Assembly (NCBI RefSeq): GCF_964355755.1
Contig: NC_092673.1
Span: 8,003,001 to 8,067,000 of the forward strand
Length of the DNA: 64,000 bases
DNA from: Antedon mediterranea
Lineage: Eukaryota > Echinodermata > Crinoidea > Comatulida > Antedonidae
Reading direction: 5' to 3'
Below the pieces are notes generated by a model that saw only the letters and a list, made by a program, of their open reading frames with translations, made no database searches and was not told the DNA's origin. A program made the translations under genes and the position numbers. Of the stretch, positions 10,201 through 20,420 are shown piece after piece; within the stretch, counting starts at the first letter, position 1, and each line of letters opens with the position of its first letter.

Positions 10201-13200
10201 ATTCTCGATCGTAAGAGGGGATGCAAAATAGATAGAAGAGTATTTTCTTATGTTGCTCGCGTCAATACGATACAGTACATAGCGGCAGGATGTTTTTGTT
10301 TAGTGGTTCGTTGGTTAATGAAATATTTATTTTACTTTTTATATTTTTCTTCTTTACATAGTACTGTCGCTTCACCAACCACACTAACCGATACTGATAA
10401 TATCATTTGTCCATTATGAATACATTAGAAAAACATTTTTAAACTGGTGAATAATTAAATCAGCAATCTGTAGTATAGGCCTACAATGGGGAAAATGTAA
10501 AAGTTTAAAATACTGTACAGCATGACTAAAGGAAAATAAATATCTTATTGTATTTAATTATACATTTAGACAACAGGCAAATATTTCGTAGGGTCTTCAC
10601 TTTCGAGGTCTTCGGTCTTCGATCTTTGCTTTCGAGGTCTTCGCTTTCGACACACCCCAACAGACAGGGCTACACCACTACACAGAACAGGACAGGGTCT
10701 TGGTGGGAATTAAATCAAATTATCTCCGCGTAATATTAAATCAGGGAGATGTAAATTACATCTCCCTGATTAAATGATCCATATAAAATCCTTTCTAGCC
10801 TTCAGAAACTTTCATCAATGTACCCAAGTACACATTGTCTAAACGTAACATAGCGCATGCGTACCATCTTATTTGTTGAGTCTTTGAAATTCTGAAATAT
10901 GAATATTAAAACGGTGTACGAGTGAGTAGCCAATCGCATGCAGCTGAAACTAGTCAACCGGATAATCTATGCACCAAGAATTCTTGGTGTCAAACCACGT
11001 GACTTTTGCGTGTTTCCCCAGGCGGAGTATCCAAACTCAAGTAATACACGTATGAAACGCCATATGTGCAAAAATATTTATATTTTTACTAATATTAAGA
11101 AAAAACTCCGTCTGGAGTCCAGACTACATCTTAGTTGTTGAGTCTTTGAAATTCTGAAATATGAATATTTACACATTGTACGAGTGAGTAGCCAATCGCA
11201 TGCAGCTGAAACTAGTCAACCGGATAATCGTATGCACCAAGAATTCTTGGTGTCAAACCACGTGACTTGTGCGTGTTTCCCCAGACGGAGTATCCAAAAT
11301 CAAGTAGTATACGTATGAAACGTCATCTGTGCCAAAATATTTATCTTTTAACTAATATTAAGACAAAACTCCGTCTGGAACCCAGACTAACGTACCTATG
11401 TACACACGTACCTATGTACACACGTACCTATGTACACACGTACCTATGTACACACGTACCCAGGGCCGTAGCCAGGATTTGTCAAGGGGGGGGTTGGACA
11501 TTGGGTCACCCCCCCCCCCCCCCCACTCACCCCCACCCCCCCCCCCCCCCCCTGGGGTGGGGCCTAAGGCGAAGCGAATTTTGTTAAATGACACCCCTAG
11601 ATGGCCGGAAAAGACACTCTAATGCAGCGATCGTACTTGGACTCGTGGACTATTTAAACGATAACATTGTTGCCGTATGTTAGATGCGCGTGCTCTGTGC
11701 GGAACCGCCGATTGTTTGAACATTTACTCGGTATTTTATTTTGCGTTCAAGTTCAATGCGAACGTACGTCTAGGAGAAGCCCCGAAAAAAGCACACTGGG
11801 TGAAGGCAAATGCAATTCTTATTATAGCTCTATCTATAATATTTATTTACAGCAATTTGTTGAGGAAATTAATTATGCCAATGGTGATATTGATACATTT
11901 GAGTACGTATCGGCTGGTGGTCTAGAAAAAAATAATCGGACGCCATAATGTGAACTACAGTACATGATACCATAGATATTATAGTGTAAAATATTAATAT
12001 TCACTATAATCCTCTATGATGCATTACACTTCATAGCCACACATAAATACTGATGTATGTCGGAAGGCTATATACTTTATGCATGCTGTCTGACTGCCAG
12101 TGATCTAAACAATTGGTACGCAGTTGTCTGGCGGTGTCCTTTGTACGAATCGTTCGTGCCCCAGCTCGCTGTGAGACGCGTCAATATCATGTTACATGCA
12201 GGGACCAAACATTTATTTTTCAGGTTAAAATCGGCAATTCATTTGCAACTCTTAGAAATTTACAGACGCGTATCGCTCGAAGTACGCTCATACAGGGAAG
12301 AAGGTACTGTATGAGTTATTTCGAACGAGTTTACGAATTTTTCAATTTACGAACAACTTTTTGTACTGTGGGGCACGTATTTGGACGATTTTCGGAGATG
12401 AGGGTGAGGTATTGGGCATGTCGGGGATGGGGGTTCGCAGTCGGTTAAGGGGGGTTCGCTGTAAAGGGGGGGGGGGGGAGGGGGTTCGCCCGAACCATAA
12501 CCCCCCCCCCCCCCTGGCTACGGGCCTGCGTACCTATGTACACACGTACCTATGTACACACGTACCTATGTACACACGTACCTATGTACACACGTACCTA
12601 TGTACACACGTACCTATGTACACACGTACCTATGTACACACGTACCTATGTACACACGTACCTATGTACACACGTACCTATGTACACACGTACCTATGTA
12701 CACACGTACCTATGTACACACGTACCTATGTACACACGTACCTATGTACACACGTACCTATGTACACACGTACCTATGTACACATGTACCTAATCAAAAT
12801 GTACAGCAGATATAATTATCAGGGAAATCTAAAGCTCATAAATATTCATACCCCACCCTTGTAATTCCATAAATTAATCACTGAGGTCTGACTGTGTATA
12901 GAGAAATTGTAAGTGTGGGCTACTAAAATTGATACATCTATAATATGATATCTATGTGTTGATTGTTACATATAACTATTGTTTTTATAGCTAACGTTAC
13001 TGATATAGACGTTGATCCATTTGGAGGTAAACTTTACTGGAGTGACAAAGTTTTAAACACCATTGAATGTATTAACTTAGATGGTACTGGGAGAACAGTG
13101 CTATTTCAACTCTCCAAGGATGATCCAACGACCATTGCATTCAATTCGGAAACTCAGTACGTAACGTGTTTTTGAAAACATTGTGACGGCTTATTAAATC

Positions 13201-16200
13201 AAAAAATTAAGTTGTTGATTTTTTGTTGAGCATTATATCAATATTAAATTTTACATGTTCTGTCTTGCTACGTGAAAGGTTGCTACACACTAGGACGATA
13301 ACGATCGATGACAAATATAAACATATATTTGTTTTACTTAAACAAATGAAATTAGAAAAATGAGATATCTATTTATGCTGTCTCTAATAACAATTATATT
13401 AAAAGAAATCCAATCAAATGACGTCATAATCAATTAGTCACAATCGTCACGATATAATTACTCTTACTCATCATGACGTCAGTTGATGGGACGTGTGAAA
13501 ATATTATTTTTATCAAAGGCAGCATAGATTGTTATCCTATAGTTCTAGGATAAAAAGTGTTTATATTTCTTTCGTTTTTTGTAGGAAAAGTTCTGATCAT
13601 ACTTATCTATTTATCGTCGATTTTTATCGTCGTAGTGTAAAATGGGCCTGAAGCGAGGTTTTATAACACTCAAATTGTATGCTAAATTCTTGCTTGGTTA
13701 AAAACTTCCAAATGCATGAAGACAACTTTTTTTTTGTAGAAGTTACCGGTAGTATTCCGGTAACAGTCTGCAAGTATCTAAATTCAATACTTTACGCACA
13801 AAAAAGCAATACAAAATTAATTAATTTTTTACATAGGCTATAAATTAGATTTAGAAATTCAAACACTATAAAGCGATCCGTTCGATCACCTAATAATGTG
13901 CATGCTGGATTTTTCAGGTATCTGTACTGGGCTACAAGTGGGGGTTTTAAAGCAATATATCGAGCCAGAATAGGTGAAACCAAAGCTTTAGTTACAACAT
14001 TGAACGAGACATCAGGTGGAATTGATTTTAAAGGTAGCTATATTACCATATGAGGGAGTGAGTTTGAACTTTTGTTCGTTATAATTGGTCCTACTGCACA
14101 AATCCATACGTTGGCTATCAAAATGACCAGAATTGCATTGGCAAAGTTTATATGTTGACATTTGAATATTAACCGCTTCATCTTGAATCAAATATAGCTG
14201 TCAAAATGGCTTCTAAAATCCATACTTTCTCTAAGGAAAAGTATATAATGTGATGATGTTCTATTATTTAATAATGGAACATCATAATTATACAGAATTG
14301 AACGGCGCCGTTTTCCGTTTGTGAAACGGAGCAGGTGTGAATGTACAGTAGCTCTAGAATGTTTTTTTTCGGTACAAAATTCTTTAGTATTAAACGTATA
14401 CATACACAGAACCACAATTTGTTGATTAATAGATTTTTACTACCATTTTTGTACACCGTGATCCATCTTTTTTTAAAGAAGCCCACAACGGCCCCATAAT
14501 ATTATGGTCGTTTATACATAGTGAGGCAAAACGTTTTCTCTTCAACTCTAGACGCTGGTAAAACAAGAGAAGCATAGTACAATAATACAATTTAGGAGCA
14601 AGATGGCGGCCAAAATATGTTCGGGAAAAATTGGCTCCCAGTTGCAATGAATTCTGCTGGTCCTAAGGATTCCAAAACTGCCAAGAACTCAACTTGAGCA
14701 TTAAAATCTCACGGAATTACTAGTGGGGAACCTAATGTTCCAAAAATCAGTTCCGTGAGATTTCAATAACTTTACTTTAATGTTGCATTACAATAAATAT
14801 AAATATGTATGGTCTCAGCAATTTGAGACCATTTTTTAATTTCAATGACCAGCGTTTTTTAGATACAATGCAAGTCAAGGTCAAAGGTCAATAGTGCAGA
14901 AAAATAGCATTTCCTATTACATTTCGTCAAAATGTTCCATTACAATGAATATAAATATATACGCTCCGAGTATTTTGATACCAATAGCTTGTTGATAGTT
15001 AACTTAAGCTCATACTTTATGAAGAAGAAAATTTATGAAGCAAAATAAATTATTTACAGAAAAAAAAAAGAGATTCTAATTATATGTTTTTGTTTAAATC
15101 AAAAAAGAATTCTAAATACATTTTTTGCAATTATAGTATCTGATTTTTAAAACTGTCTAAAAAGTTCAGCAATAAAACCGCAATATGCTACATGGTGAAA
15201 TATTACTTACCCATCGCATTCGAATTCGTGTTAGTTAAGAATATATCTTTTAGAAACACCAAAAAAAGCCAACATAATTTAGTAATTGAAAATTTTAATA
15301 TTAGTAGTTATTTTATTTTTTAGTATCTCTATTGAATCTATGCTGTATTCTATATATAAGAGTGATAATTAATTAGAATTTGGTATGTTTTTTATTAATT
15401 TGTTTGATATCTTTAGATGACACCATATTCTGGATTGACAACTATCTACACAAGGCAGATTTAGATGGTAACAACATAATTGTTTCTCTGCAAACTTCAT
15501 TTACACCTGTCGCTAACATTGCGATCCACGGTGATAATGTGTACATGACAGACCGGAATTTGGGCGGTATTCGATGGAAAGATATTAATACAGGAAGTGT
15601 CAGTTCTCGCTACTCCACGTCTTTCATAGACCACATAGAAGACCTGGTATATTATGCAGGTAATACCATTTTCACATCAACTTCCCCCACAATCAATGTC
15701 AGAACAGCAGTAATAAGGTTAAGACAGCAGAATTGTTACGACTATACCATACCATATCATCATTTTATAGACAAATATCTTTTGTGATCCAGTTCAGACC
15801 GTAACAAATTTTCCAACAAGAAATCTGTGAGAATGCCCTAACCGAGTCCCGAACTCGGACCTTCTGTTTGATATGCAGCTGTCCTAACCATTAGACCATG
15901 GTAGTATTGTTCAAACTTGATTGAATAATGACTCTTTAACATTCTCTACGTGGTATGGCAGAACAGCATTAGTTCCTCAATTGTACGCACGCGCACCAAA
16001 GATCAACTTGATACCCCCAATTTATTCAGTATCTTTATTCACGAAGCGGGATCTCTAAAGAGATACTCTTTTACATATATAAATAAATCAGATTATATAA
16101 ACTATATTTTAGTGAGAGGAGGTACAAGTTCCATAACAACTTTCTAAATAGCTTGAGTGAAAGTGATAGTTGCAACATTTTCAATCAGAGAGATACCTGG

Positions 16201-17137
16201 AACACAACAAATGTTTTCTTCGTGCTATACAAGTTGGCAGTTCCGCCATGCCACTTCTTGATTTAAATTAGTATAATTCCATCCATAGTAGAAGAAATGG
16301 ACTTTATCCGTTACGTAATTTATTGAATCAGGGAAAAAATAATTTCCCGGGATTATAAAGCATGTACCATTATGATTTACATTGATGTAGGTCTGGCAGT
16401 TGAATGATACCAGGGAATGACTGGGTCATGGAAAGATTAACATAGTTTGTGCAACTAAACGGCTAATTCAACAGTGATTTTTTTTCTAATATACATCTTA
16501 CTAAATGATGGTTACTGTCCTCTATCCGCTTTTTTACAGAAAATTTTACTGCGTTTGGAACTATACCATTCTAATGTTCCATTACTGCACTCAAAAGTCT
16601 ACTCACAAACATAAGCAACGTTCTCAACAAAAAGTATTTGTGCTGTGTATAAACAATTGTTTACTAATTTAAATTTTCTTATAATTATGAGCACTGATCC
16701 ATGTCAATTTTTGGGACTTATATTTACATTAGATCCAGTCTGTGCAGAGGAATGCAACAACAACGGTAACTGCGAATATATTGAGGAGGATGTTATCGTT
16801 GGCTGTTCGTGCCCATTTGGTTTTGGTGGATCAACCTGCAACACAAGTATGTTTAACTTTTGTCTAGATACAAAGATATACCAAAATAATGTATTTAAAG
16901 TTGATTATTTTTTTCAAAAGTAAAAAATATATCTTGTGAAACGTCCAGAAAATATTAGAACCGATAACTTTATAACACTGTGAAAAATGTTGTTGTGAAA
17001 GTTTTAAGTCTGTTTAAGTTTGCTTAAACACTATATTTTATAATAAGAAAATCATGGTATTCTAATAAAATAGTGTTTCACTAAATATTTAATCATATTT
17101 TTTAGTTATGGGGTACTGCGACTGTTGGAACCCTTGA
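1241..17137 (+). CDS. Secreted single YWTD beta-propeller + EGF protein (gene A, intact)
   Basis: Seven exons joined by consensus GT..AG sites with matching phases: 1241-1307, 1927-2169, 12991-13156, 13918-14033, 15417-15659, 16733-16846 and 17106-17137. The sum is 981 nt, encoding 326 aa. Residues 1-22 form a hydrophobic signal peptide. Six LDL-receptor class B (YWTD-type) motifs follow: YWSD 75-78, YWSD 119-122, YWAT 162-165, FWID 202-205, YMTD 240-243 and VYYA 275-278, the count for one complete six-bladed propeller. An EGF-like domain follows with six cysteines (282, 286, 292, 303, 305, 314), then a short tail with two more cysteines and a stop. There is no transmembrane segment, so a secreted ligand-binding or matrix role is inferred; the partner is unknown. 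LRP5/6 and LDLR pair a propeller with EGF in the same order but are far larger. A CTATAG acceptor-like site just before the ATG leaves room for a 5' UTR intron. No ortholog name can be given from sequence alone. Confidence 0.82.
2376..2564. mobile_element. PIF/Harbinger-like MITE, GGTTCCCACTAG family, copy 1
   Basis: A 183-bp element with imperfect inverted ends (AGCGTGGTTCCTACTAG / CTAGTGGGAACCAAGC) and subterminal repeats of ACGTAACGCAACGCAAG. It is flanked by TTA. Copy 2 lies inverted at 9548-9729, and a decayed copy is at 26637-26773. TTA target duplication is typical of PIF/Harbinger; there is no coding capacity. Confidence 0.75.
2873..3191. repeat. 16-bp minisatellite, array 1 (about 20 units)
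   Basis: Tandem units of GTACCTATGTACACAC. The first four or so units carry ACATG in place of ACACG, and one unit is short by a base near 3154. Because 16 is not a multiple of 3, all three forward frames show the same repeating Tyr/Val/His/Thr/Pro peptide. These are not genes. Confidence 0.95.
3459..5077. mobile_element. Non-autonomous DNA transposon with TTAA ends (Kolobok/T2-like)
   Basis: Inverted ends TTAAAGGGGGATTCTGGG and, from the right, TTAAAGGTGGGTTCCGGG. A TTAA tetranucleotide is at each edge, and the unoccupied R2 copy has TGAA at the same point (about 8494). The TTAAAGG start with TTAA target duplication fits the T2/Kolobok group; piggyBac ends differ. The 1.6-kb interior has no transposase-like ORF and carries ultrashort palindrome 2 at 4222-4242. 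Confidence 0.72.
4215..4249. mobile_element. Ultrashort palindromic insertion 2 (21 bp) with 7-bp target duplication
   Basis: The palindrome at 4222-4242 has perfect 10-bp arms CATGGAGGTA / TACCTCCATG around a single T. It is flanked on both sides by an exact GTCTAAG (4215-4221 and 4243-4249). The arms equal the outer 10 bp of insertion 1. Confidence 0.8.
5973..6600. repeat. Tandem repeat of about 200 bp, three copies
   Basis: The phrase GGATCTTAGCCCA(C/T)CATA recurs at about 6009, 6206 and 6408. It is followed each time by AAAATxGCAATTATxATTxAAAATAGGAAAT and a CTCAGC(C/T)CCACCATGG block. Units of 197-202 bp have diverged. No coding content. Confidence 0.8.
7275..8337. mobile_element. Foldback element with CCACGGCAA sub-repeats
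   Basis: The left arm (7275-about 7760) and right arm (about 7951-8337) are inverted copies. Both start GGTGGCCTATAAGTGTCACG, run through a ladder of CCACGGCAA units spaced by A-rich 8-16 bp, and end near GTGTTTATTGCAC. The spacer is about 190 bp. The left arm has extra ladder units (7340-7465). Foldback structure with internally repeated arms resembles FB-type elements; no ORF of its own is convincing. Confidence 0.85.
8696..10658. mobile_element. Non-autonomous DNA transposon with ~75-bp TIRs (Mutator- or hAT-like)
   Basis: The left end (GGGGTGTGTCGAAAGCGAAG..., to about 8772) recurs inverted at about 10577-10658 with only a few mismatches. The TIR is itself built of CGAAAGCGAAGAC words. 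The target duplication is AACAGACA (8688-8695 and 10659-10666), extendable to 9-10 bp, which with long TIRs favours a Mutator-like origin; hAT (8 bp) is not excluded. The 1.96-kb interior holds a PIF-like MITE (9548-9729). ORFs at 8822-9016 and 10048-10419 resemble nothing I know. Confidence 0.75.
9545..9732. mobile_element. PIF/Harbinger-like MITE, GGTTCCCACTAG family, copy 2
   Basis: 182 bp with ends AGCTTGGTTCCCACTAG and CTAGTGGGAACCACGCT, and TTA on both sides (9545-9547 and 9730-9732). It is an inverted near-copy of 2379-2561 and is nested inside the long-TIR element. Confidence 0.8.
10735..10775. mobile_element. Ultrashort palindromic insertion 3 (27 bp) with 7-bp target duplication
   Basis: The palindrome at 10742-10768 has perfect 13-bp arms CAGGGAGATGTAA around a single A. 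It is flanked by exact ATTAAAT (10735-10741 and 10769-10775). The related R copy at 5312-5330 reads straight through (CCGCGTAATAAATGATCC), giving a near-empty site. The ends share CAKGGAGRT with insertions 1 and 2. Confidence 0.82.
10865..11389. repeat. Two tandem copies of a 262-bp unit
   Basis: Both units (10865-11126 and 11127-11389) start CATCTTA(T/G)TTGTTGAGTC. Each contains a perfect ACCAAGAATTCTTGGT palindrome and ends near CTCCGTCTGGA(G/A)(T/C)CCAGACTA. Divergence is about 5-10 percent by eye. Confidence 0.85.
11391..12797. repeat. 16-bp minisatellite, array 2, split by an insertion
   Basis: The same GTACCTATGTACACAC unit as 2873-3191. About 4 units lie at 11391-11460 and about 17 at 12529-12797. 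The CAGGGCC element sits between them. Confidence 0.93.
11461..12528. mobile_element. CAGGGCC-ended DNA transposon, copy 1
   Basis: Inverted ends CAGGGCCGTAGCCAGG and CCTGGCTACGGGCCTG, followed inward by long G-runs on one side and C-runs on the other. It is 1068 bp and matches copy 2 (43570-44618) along its whole length. Flanks are CGTACC on each side, within the minisatellite. The interior frames are short and unrecognised, so it is non-autonomous. Confidence 0.82.
14702..14768. repeat. Inverted repeat in intron 4 of gene A
   Basis: AAAATCTCACGGAA and TTCCGTGAGATTT are separated by about 38 bp. Between them GGGAACCTAATGTTCC forms a second small inverted pair. The surrounding sequence (14590-14960, with AAGATGGCGGCC at 14601) looks like a decayed interspersed repeat. 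Confidence 0.5.
15818..16050 (-). mobile_element. tRNA-derived SINE in intron 5 of gene A
   Basis: On the minus strand this holds GGTCTAATGGTTAGGAC (A-box region) and GTCCGAGTTCGGGACTCGG (B-box and T arm), as in the more complete copy at 32490-32560. Both copies share the flank ACTCTTTAACATTCTC and the ATTCACGA(A/G)GCGG end. The tRNA acceptor stem is damaged, so this is a SINE and not a tRNA gene. Confidence 0.72.
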
Positions 17138-18122
17138 GATTGGAGTTTACAACAAACGAACTATTACTGGTGGTTGTTGATAATCAAAGGTTAAGAATAT
17201 GTATTTTTAATAATAGGTGACATATGTAGTGAACAAACTAAGAACAATTATTAATTTGTATAGCATATATATCTGGTATAATATATTATTTGTAAATGTT
17301 GTAAACAATAACATGTGTGTAAGTAGTACATGTAATAGTGTGTATTTTTTATTTGTAAGGTTAGTTTTATTTTCTTTTAATTCATTTTACATTTTACTTT
17401 TTTGATAATTTCAAGTTATGTGACTGCGATTGTTAATTAGTCATTATCTCACATTCTTTTAAGTATTTCTTAGTTAAGTTTATAATAGTTAGAACTCCCA
17501 CTTCCTTGGTTTTGTCCCCATTGCAAATAACATCTGGAGATCATGGAAACACGACACCAAGGGAAGCAAGTCACGAAAACCATTATTAATTAATCAACAA
17601 TCCATAGAAGCACTATAAACAAAGAAACAAACAAATCAATAACCAATCAGGACCAATGACTTAGAAACACAGAGACCAAACGAAGAAAATCCAGATACAG
17701 ATAGACCAAAGAAAGACAAGAGAACTGTTGCAGAAACAGAAAAGTATCGTTCCGGACTCTTTCTGGACGAAACAATTTGGTCATTTCAAGATTTGGATGA
17801 AAAAGAGAACCCGCTTTCTATCACTTAATAATTCTGCTTTATTGAATGGAAGAGAAGAGAAGAAGGCTAGTGTCGACTAGATACTAGACTGTCAACTTGT
17901 TATTAATTCTTTTTATTTGGATCGGACACTGTTTCTCTTATCGTTTGATTATTCGTTTCACCTTTTGCTTAACTACAACACTTGGACGCGCAAGTACGTC
18001 TGAACTTGAACATTTTGTTCACATCCCCAATTATCTCACGTTAGTAGTGCTAGGTTAGACTAGGTTTAATTTAAATATTCTTTTTTATATATAAAAGTGT
18101 ATTCCTAATTATTATTTAATAT

Positions 18123-18128
18123 AATAAA
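18123..18128 (+). terminator. Likely polyadenylation signal of gene A
   Basis: AATAAA about 1 kb after the stop codon of gene A, followed within 30 bp by GT-rich sequence (TTTTGTGTTTAGTGTGTTT). It is the best signal downstream of exon 7; no alternative closer to the stop has both parts. Confidence 0.45.
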
Positions 18129-18240
18129 GTAATGTTCTTCAATTTTAGTTTTGTGTTTAGTGTGTTTCTTTCCTGCTTTGTGACGTAGCTATATACCGGT
18201 TAACCACGAATCCTTTGTATCCTTTTTAGTCGCGTGGAAG

Positions 18241-18311
18241 CGACTCTATAGTTCACTATGTCAGTCGGTCGGTCGGTCTGTCTGTCTGTCGGTCTGTCTG
18301 TCTGTCGGTCG

Positions 18312-18342
<31 letters not shown>

Positions 18343-19025
18343 GGTCCGGTATCACTATGCGTTTTATCGCTTTCTGACCTTATCTTGATATCAGTTTAAT
18401 CTAGCTAGGTCAATTTTTCACAGTATATTCCTTATGGCCAGGAATCAATGTGGTTATGTTTTCACGGTGCGCAATAAAAAATTACACGGTCTACGCACGA
18501 TTTAACGAAATCACGTTTGTAATCATATCTTCACAACCATGAATCACAATTAAATAAAATTTGGTACTCATAAATTTCAGGGCATAAATCATCATATGGC
18601 AATACAATTACGTGCGTAGCGCATGTAACGCATGCGTACGCGCGCTTAACATTTTCAAAATTTATTTTCGATGAAATAAGAGTACATTTCAGGCAATTTT
18701 AAGCGTTTACAAAATTGCCATGAGTGCGCATATTTTTGCGCGCGCACTGCGCGTTAAATCTTATTGCGCACTCTTTTTGCCCGATTTCTGTTTTCTTGAC
18801 TTACTTTTCAACTCGAAATTACGTTATACGAGCACGTCGAAAGTGACAGGCTACGCACGTGTAAATTAAAAAAAAAAATGTTTTTAAACATTTCAACATT
18901 TTTAAACATGTTCAGTAATTTCGGTCAGTATAGTTCACTATGTCGGTCGGTCGGTCTCTCTGTCTGTCTGTCTGTCGGTCTGTCGGTCTGTCTGTCGGTC
19001 TGTCTGTCGGTCCGGTATCACTATG
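18241..19025. repeat. Two TCTG/TCGG microsatellites with shared flanks
   Basis: Both tracts (18258-18352 and 18940-19014) start after TATAGTTCACTATGTC and end in TCGGTCCGGTATCACTATG. A longer repeat containing the microsatellite is therefore duplicated about 690 bp apart in direct orientation. Confidence 0.85.
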
Positions 19026-20420
19026 AATTGTAGCACGCGACTTAATGGCTGTTGGCCTTGTTTTTTATTAATTTGGAAGTTCGAGAGACCAATCAGTGCA
19101 GCTGTGTTTTGGTCTTACAAGGAACCTTTGTTCACCTGGGTGTCTTGTCTAAGCTACAATCAATGAGCGTTGAATTTGAACTCACAACGTCCAACACGCC
19201 CTCACTATACGCTACCATATCGTATTAACTTATGATAATAGCCACTATGACACGGAATGACCGCTGACTTTTTGGATGATGGTCTTCTATAGTGATTAGG
19301 CCCTTATTGTCATTTACCTTGATCCTGGATGTAATCATTTGTCTGTCAATAATCTGGAAGAGTTACCTGAATTATTTTGGCGGTACTGAAAGTCTTGTGA
19401 TTATTGATATGTTTTCTTACCCTATTAGATTAGATAGCCAATTCCAATTTTTTACAATAATAACAATTATTTATATTTGAACTTTACGAAAGTCCGCTGC
19501 AGCTAGAGCTTCGTGAAATAAGCCCCTCTTTTAAGAGTGGACTATTTTTAAGGTAGGACATTTACTAATTTCCTATGTTATAAAAGGTTAACCGGGTAAT
19601 AAACTTCTAATAAAATAGTATTTTCTTGTTTAAAATTGATTGTTTTGCTTTATATAATTTTTCTTTCTTATTTTTACAAAACGGGCTTATTTCATATGAC
19701 GCTCGTTCTGCTTTCCGCTGACGAAAACGTAAGTGGGGTTGTGTTGTTTCAAAGGTTTCAATTTATAAAAACAATATAAATGATGGTGGTAAGTGCTGCT
19801 TATTCCAGTGTGATTTAATAATAAATTTAAAGAAGATATTTTTCATCTACTAATCCCATAAGAAGTTTCACTCATAGTGGGGGAATGGATATGTAGCAAT
19901 GGATAGCATATTTTATGACTTTCATTTGATACAAAATAGTTATTCCGAACACTTGAGTTATTTTATATTATATAAATATACACAAATTAATTACCAATAC
20001 CAATATTAATTTTTTGTATAAAAAATAATCGAATTATTCTCATTTTCCATTTTCCCAAAAATAGCTTTACGGTTAACACCCAGAACATTTAAAATGGTAA
20101 ACTGGAATTCAGATATTCTTTGGCAGTCTTATCTTTCGTAGAAATAAAATAACATTTTCTTATAATTATTACCAAAGTGTAACTGTACTTCTATAATATA
20201 GATACTATGTATGAATAGGCCTACTAACTAAAGATAATATAAAAATAAAAAAATTAAATATTGAAAATTGTCCTAAACAAACTAAATTCAATTGGTCAGA
20301 AACATATAGGGGCCTATTGAAACATTTAAATTAAGATTACAGCATAATAAAATCGATGAGCTTAAAAATGAAATAACTAACTTGATTAATGATAACCTAA
20401 TTGATTAAGCTGTTTCAACT
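19026..20420. other. Intergenic, no gene seen
   Basis: AT-rich sequence between the microsatellites and the LINE fragment. Short ORFs (for example 19292-19480) have no recognisable content. Confidence 0.5.

Larger units (their letters stand above)
8338..10862. repeat. Repeat R, copy 2 (split by a long-TIR element)
   Basis: 8338-8687 and 10659-10862 match repeat R copy 1. This copy lacks the TTAA element found in copy 1. It carries instead the long-TIR element at 8696-10658 and ultrashort palindrome 3 at 10742-10768. Confidence 0.7.
2170..12990 (+). other. Intron 2 of gene A: 10.8-kb nested transposon island
   Basis: The same intron in the tandem copy B is only 517 bp (23170-23686). Nearly all of the extra length is explained by repeats annotated separately: a MITE, 16-bp minisatellites, two copies of a repeat R, a Kolobok/T2-like element, a foldback element, a long-TIR element, ultrashort palindromes and a CAGGGCC element. 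Apparent ORFs inside it have no recognisable protein content. Confidence 0.75.

Noticed and set aside
10048-10419. 123-aa ORF inside the long-TIR element
   Set aside because: No recognisable domain, no splice or promoter context, and not shared with other copies in the window.
13743-13765. GTTACCGG...CCGGTAAC palindrome as a fourth ultrashort element
   Set aside because: No flanking 7-bp direct repeat and different ends.
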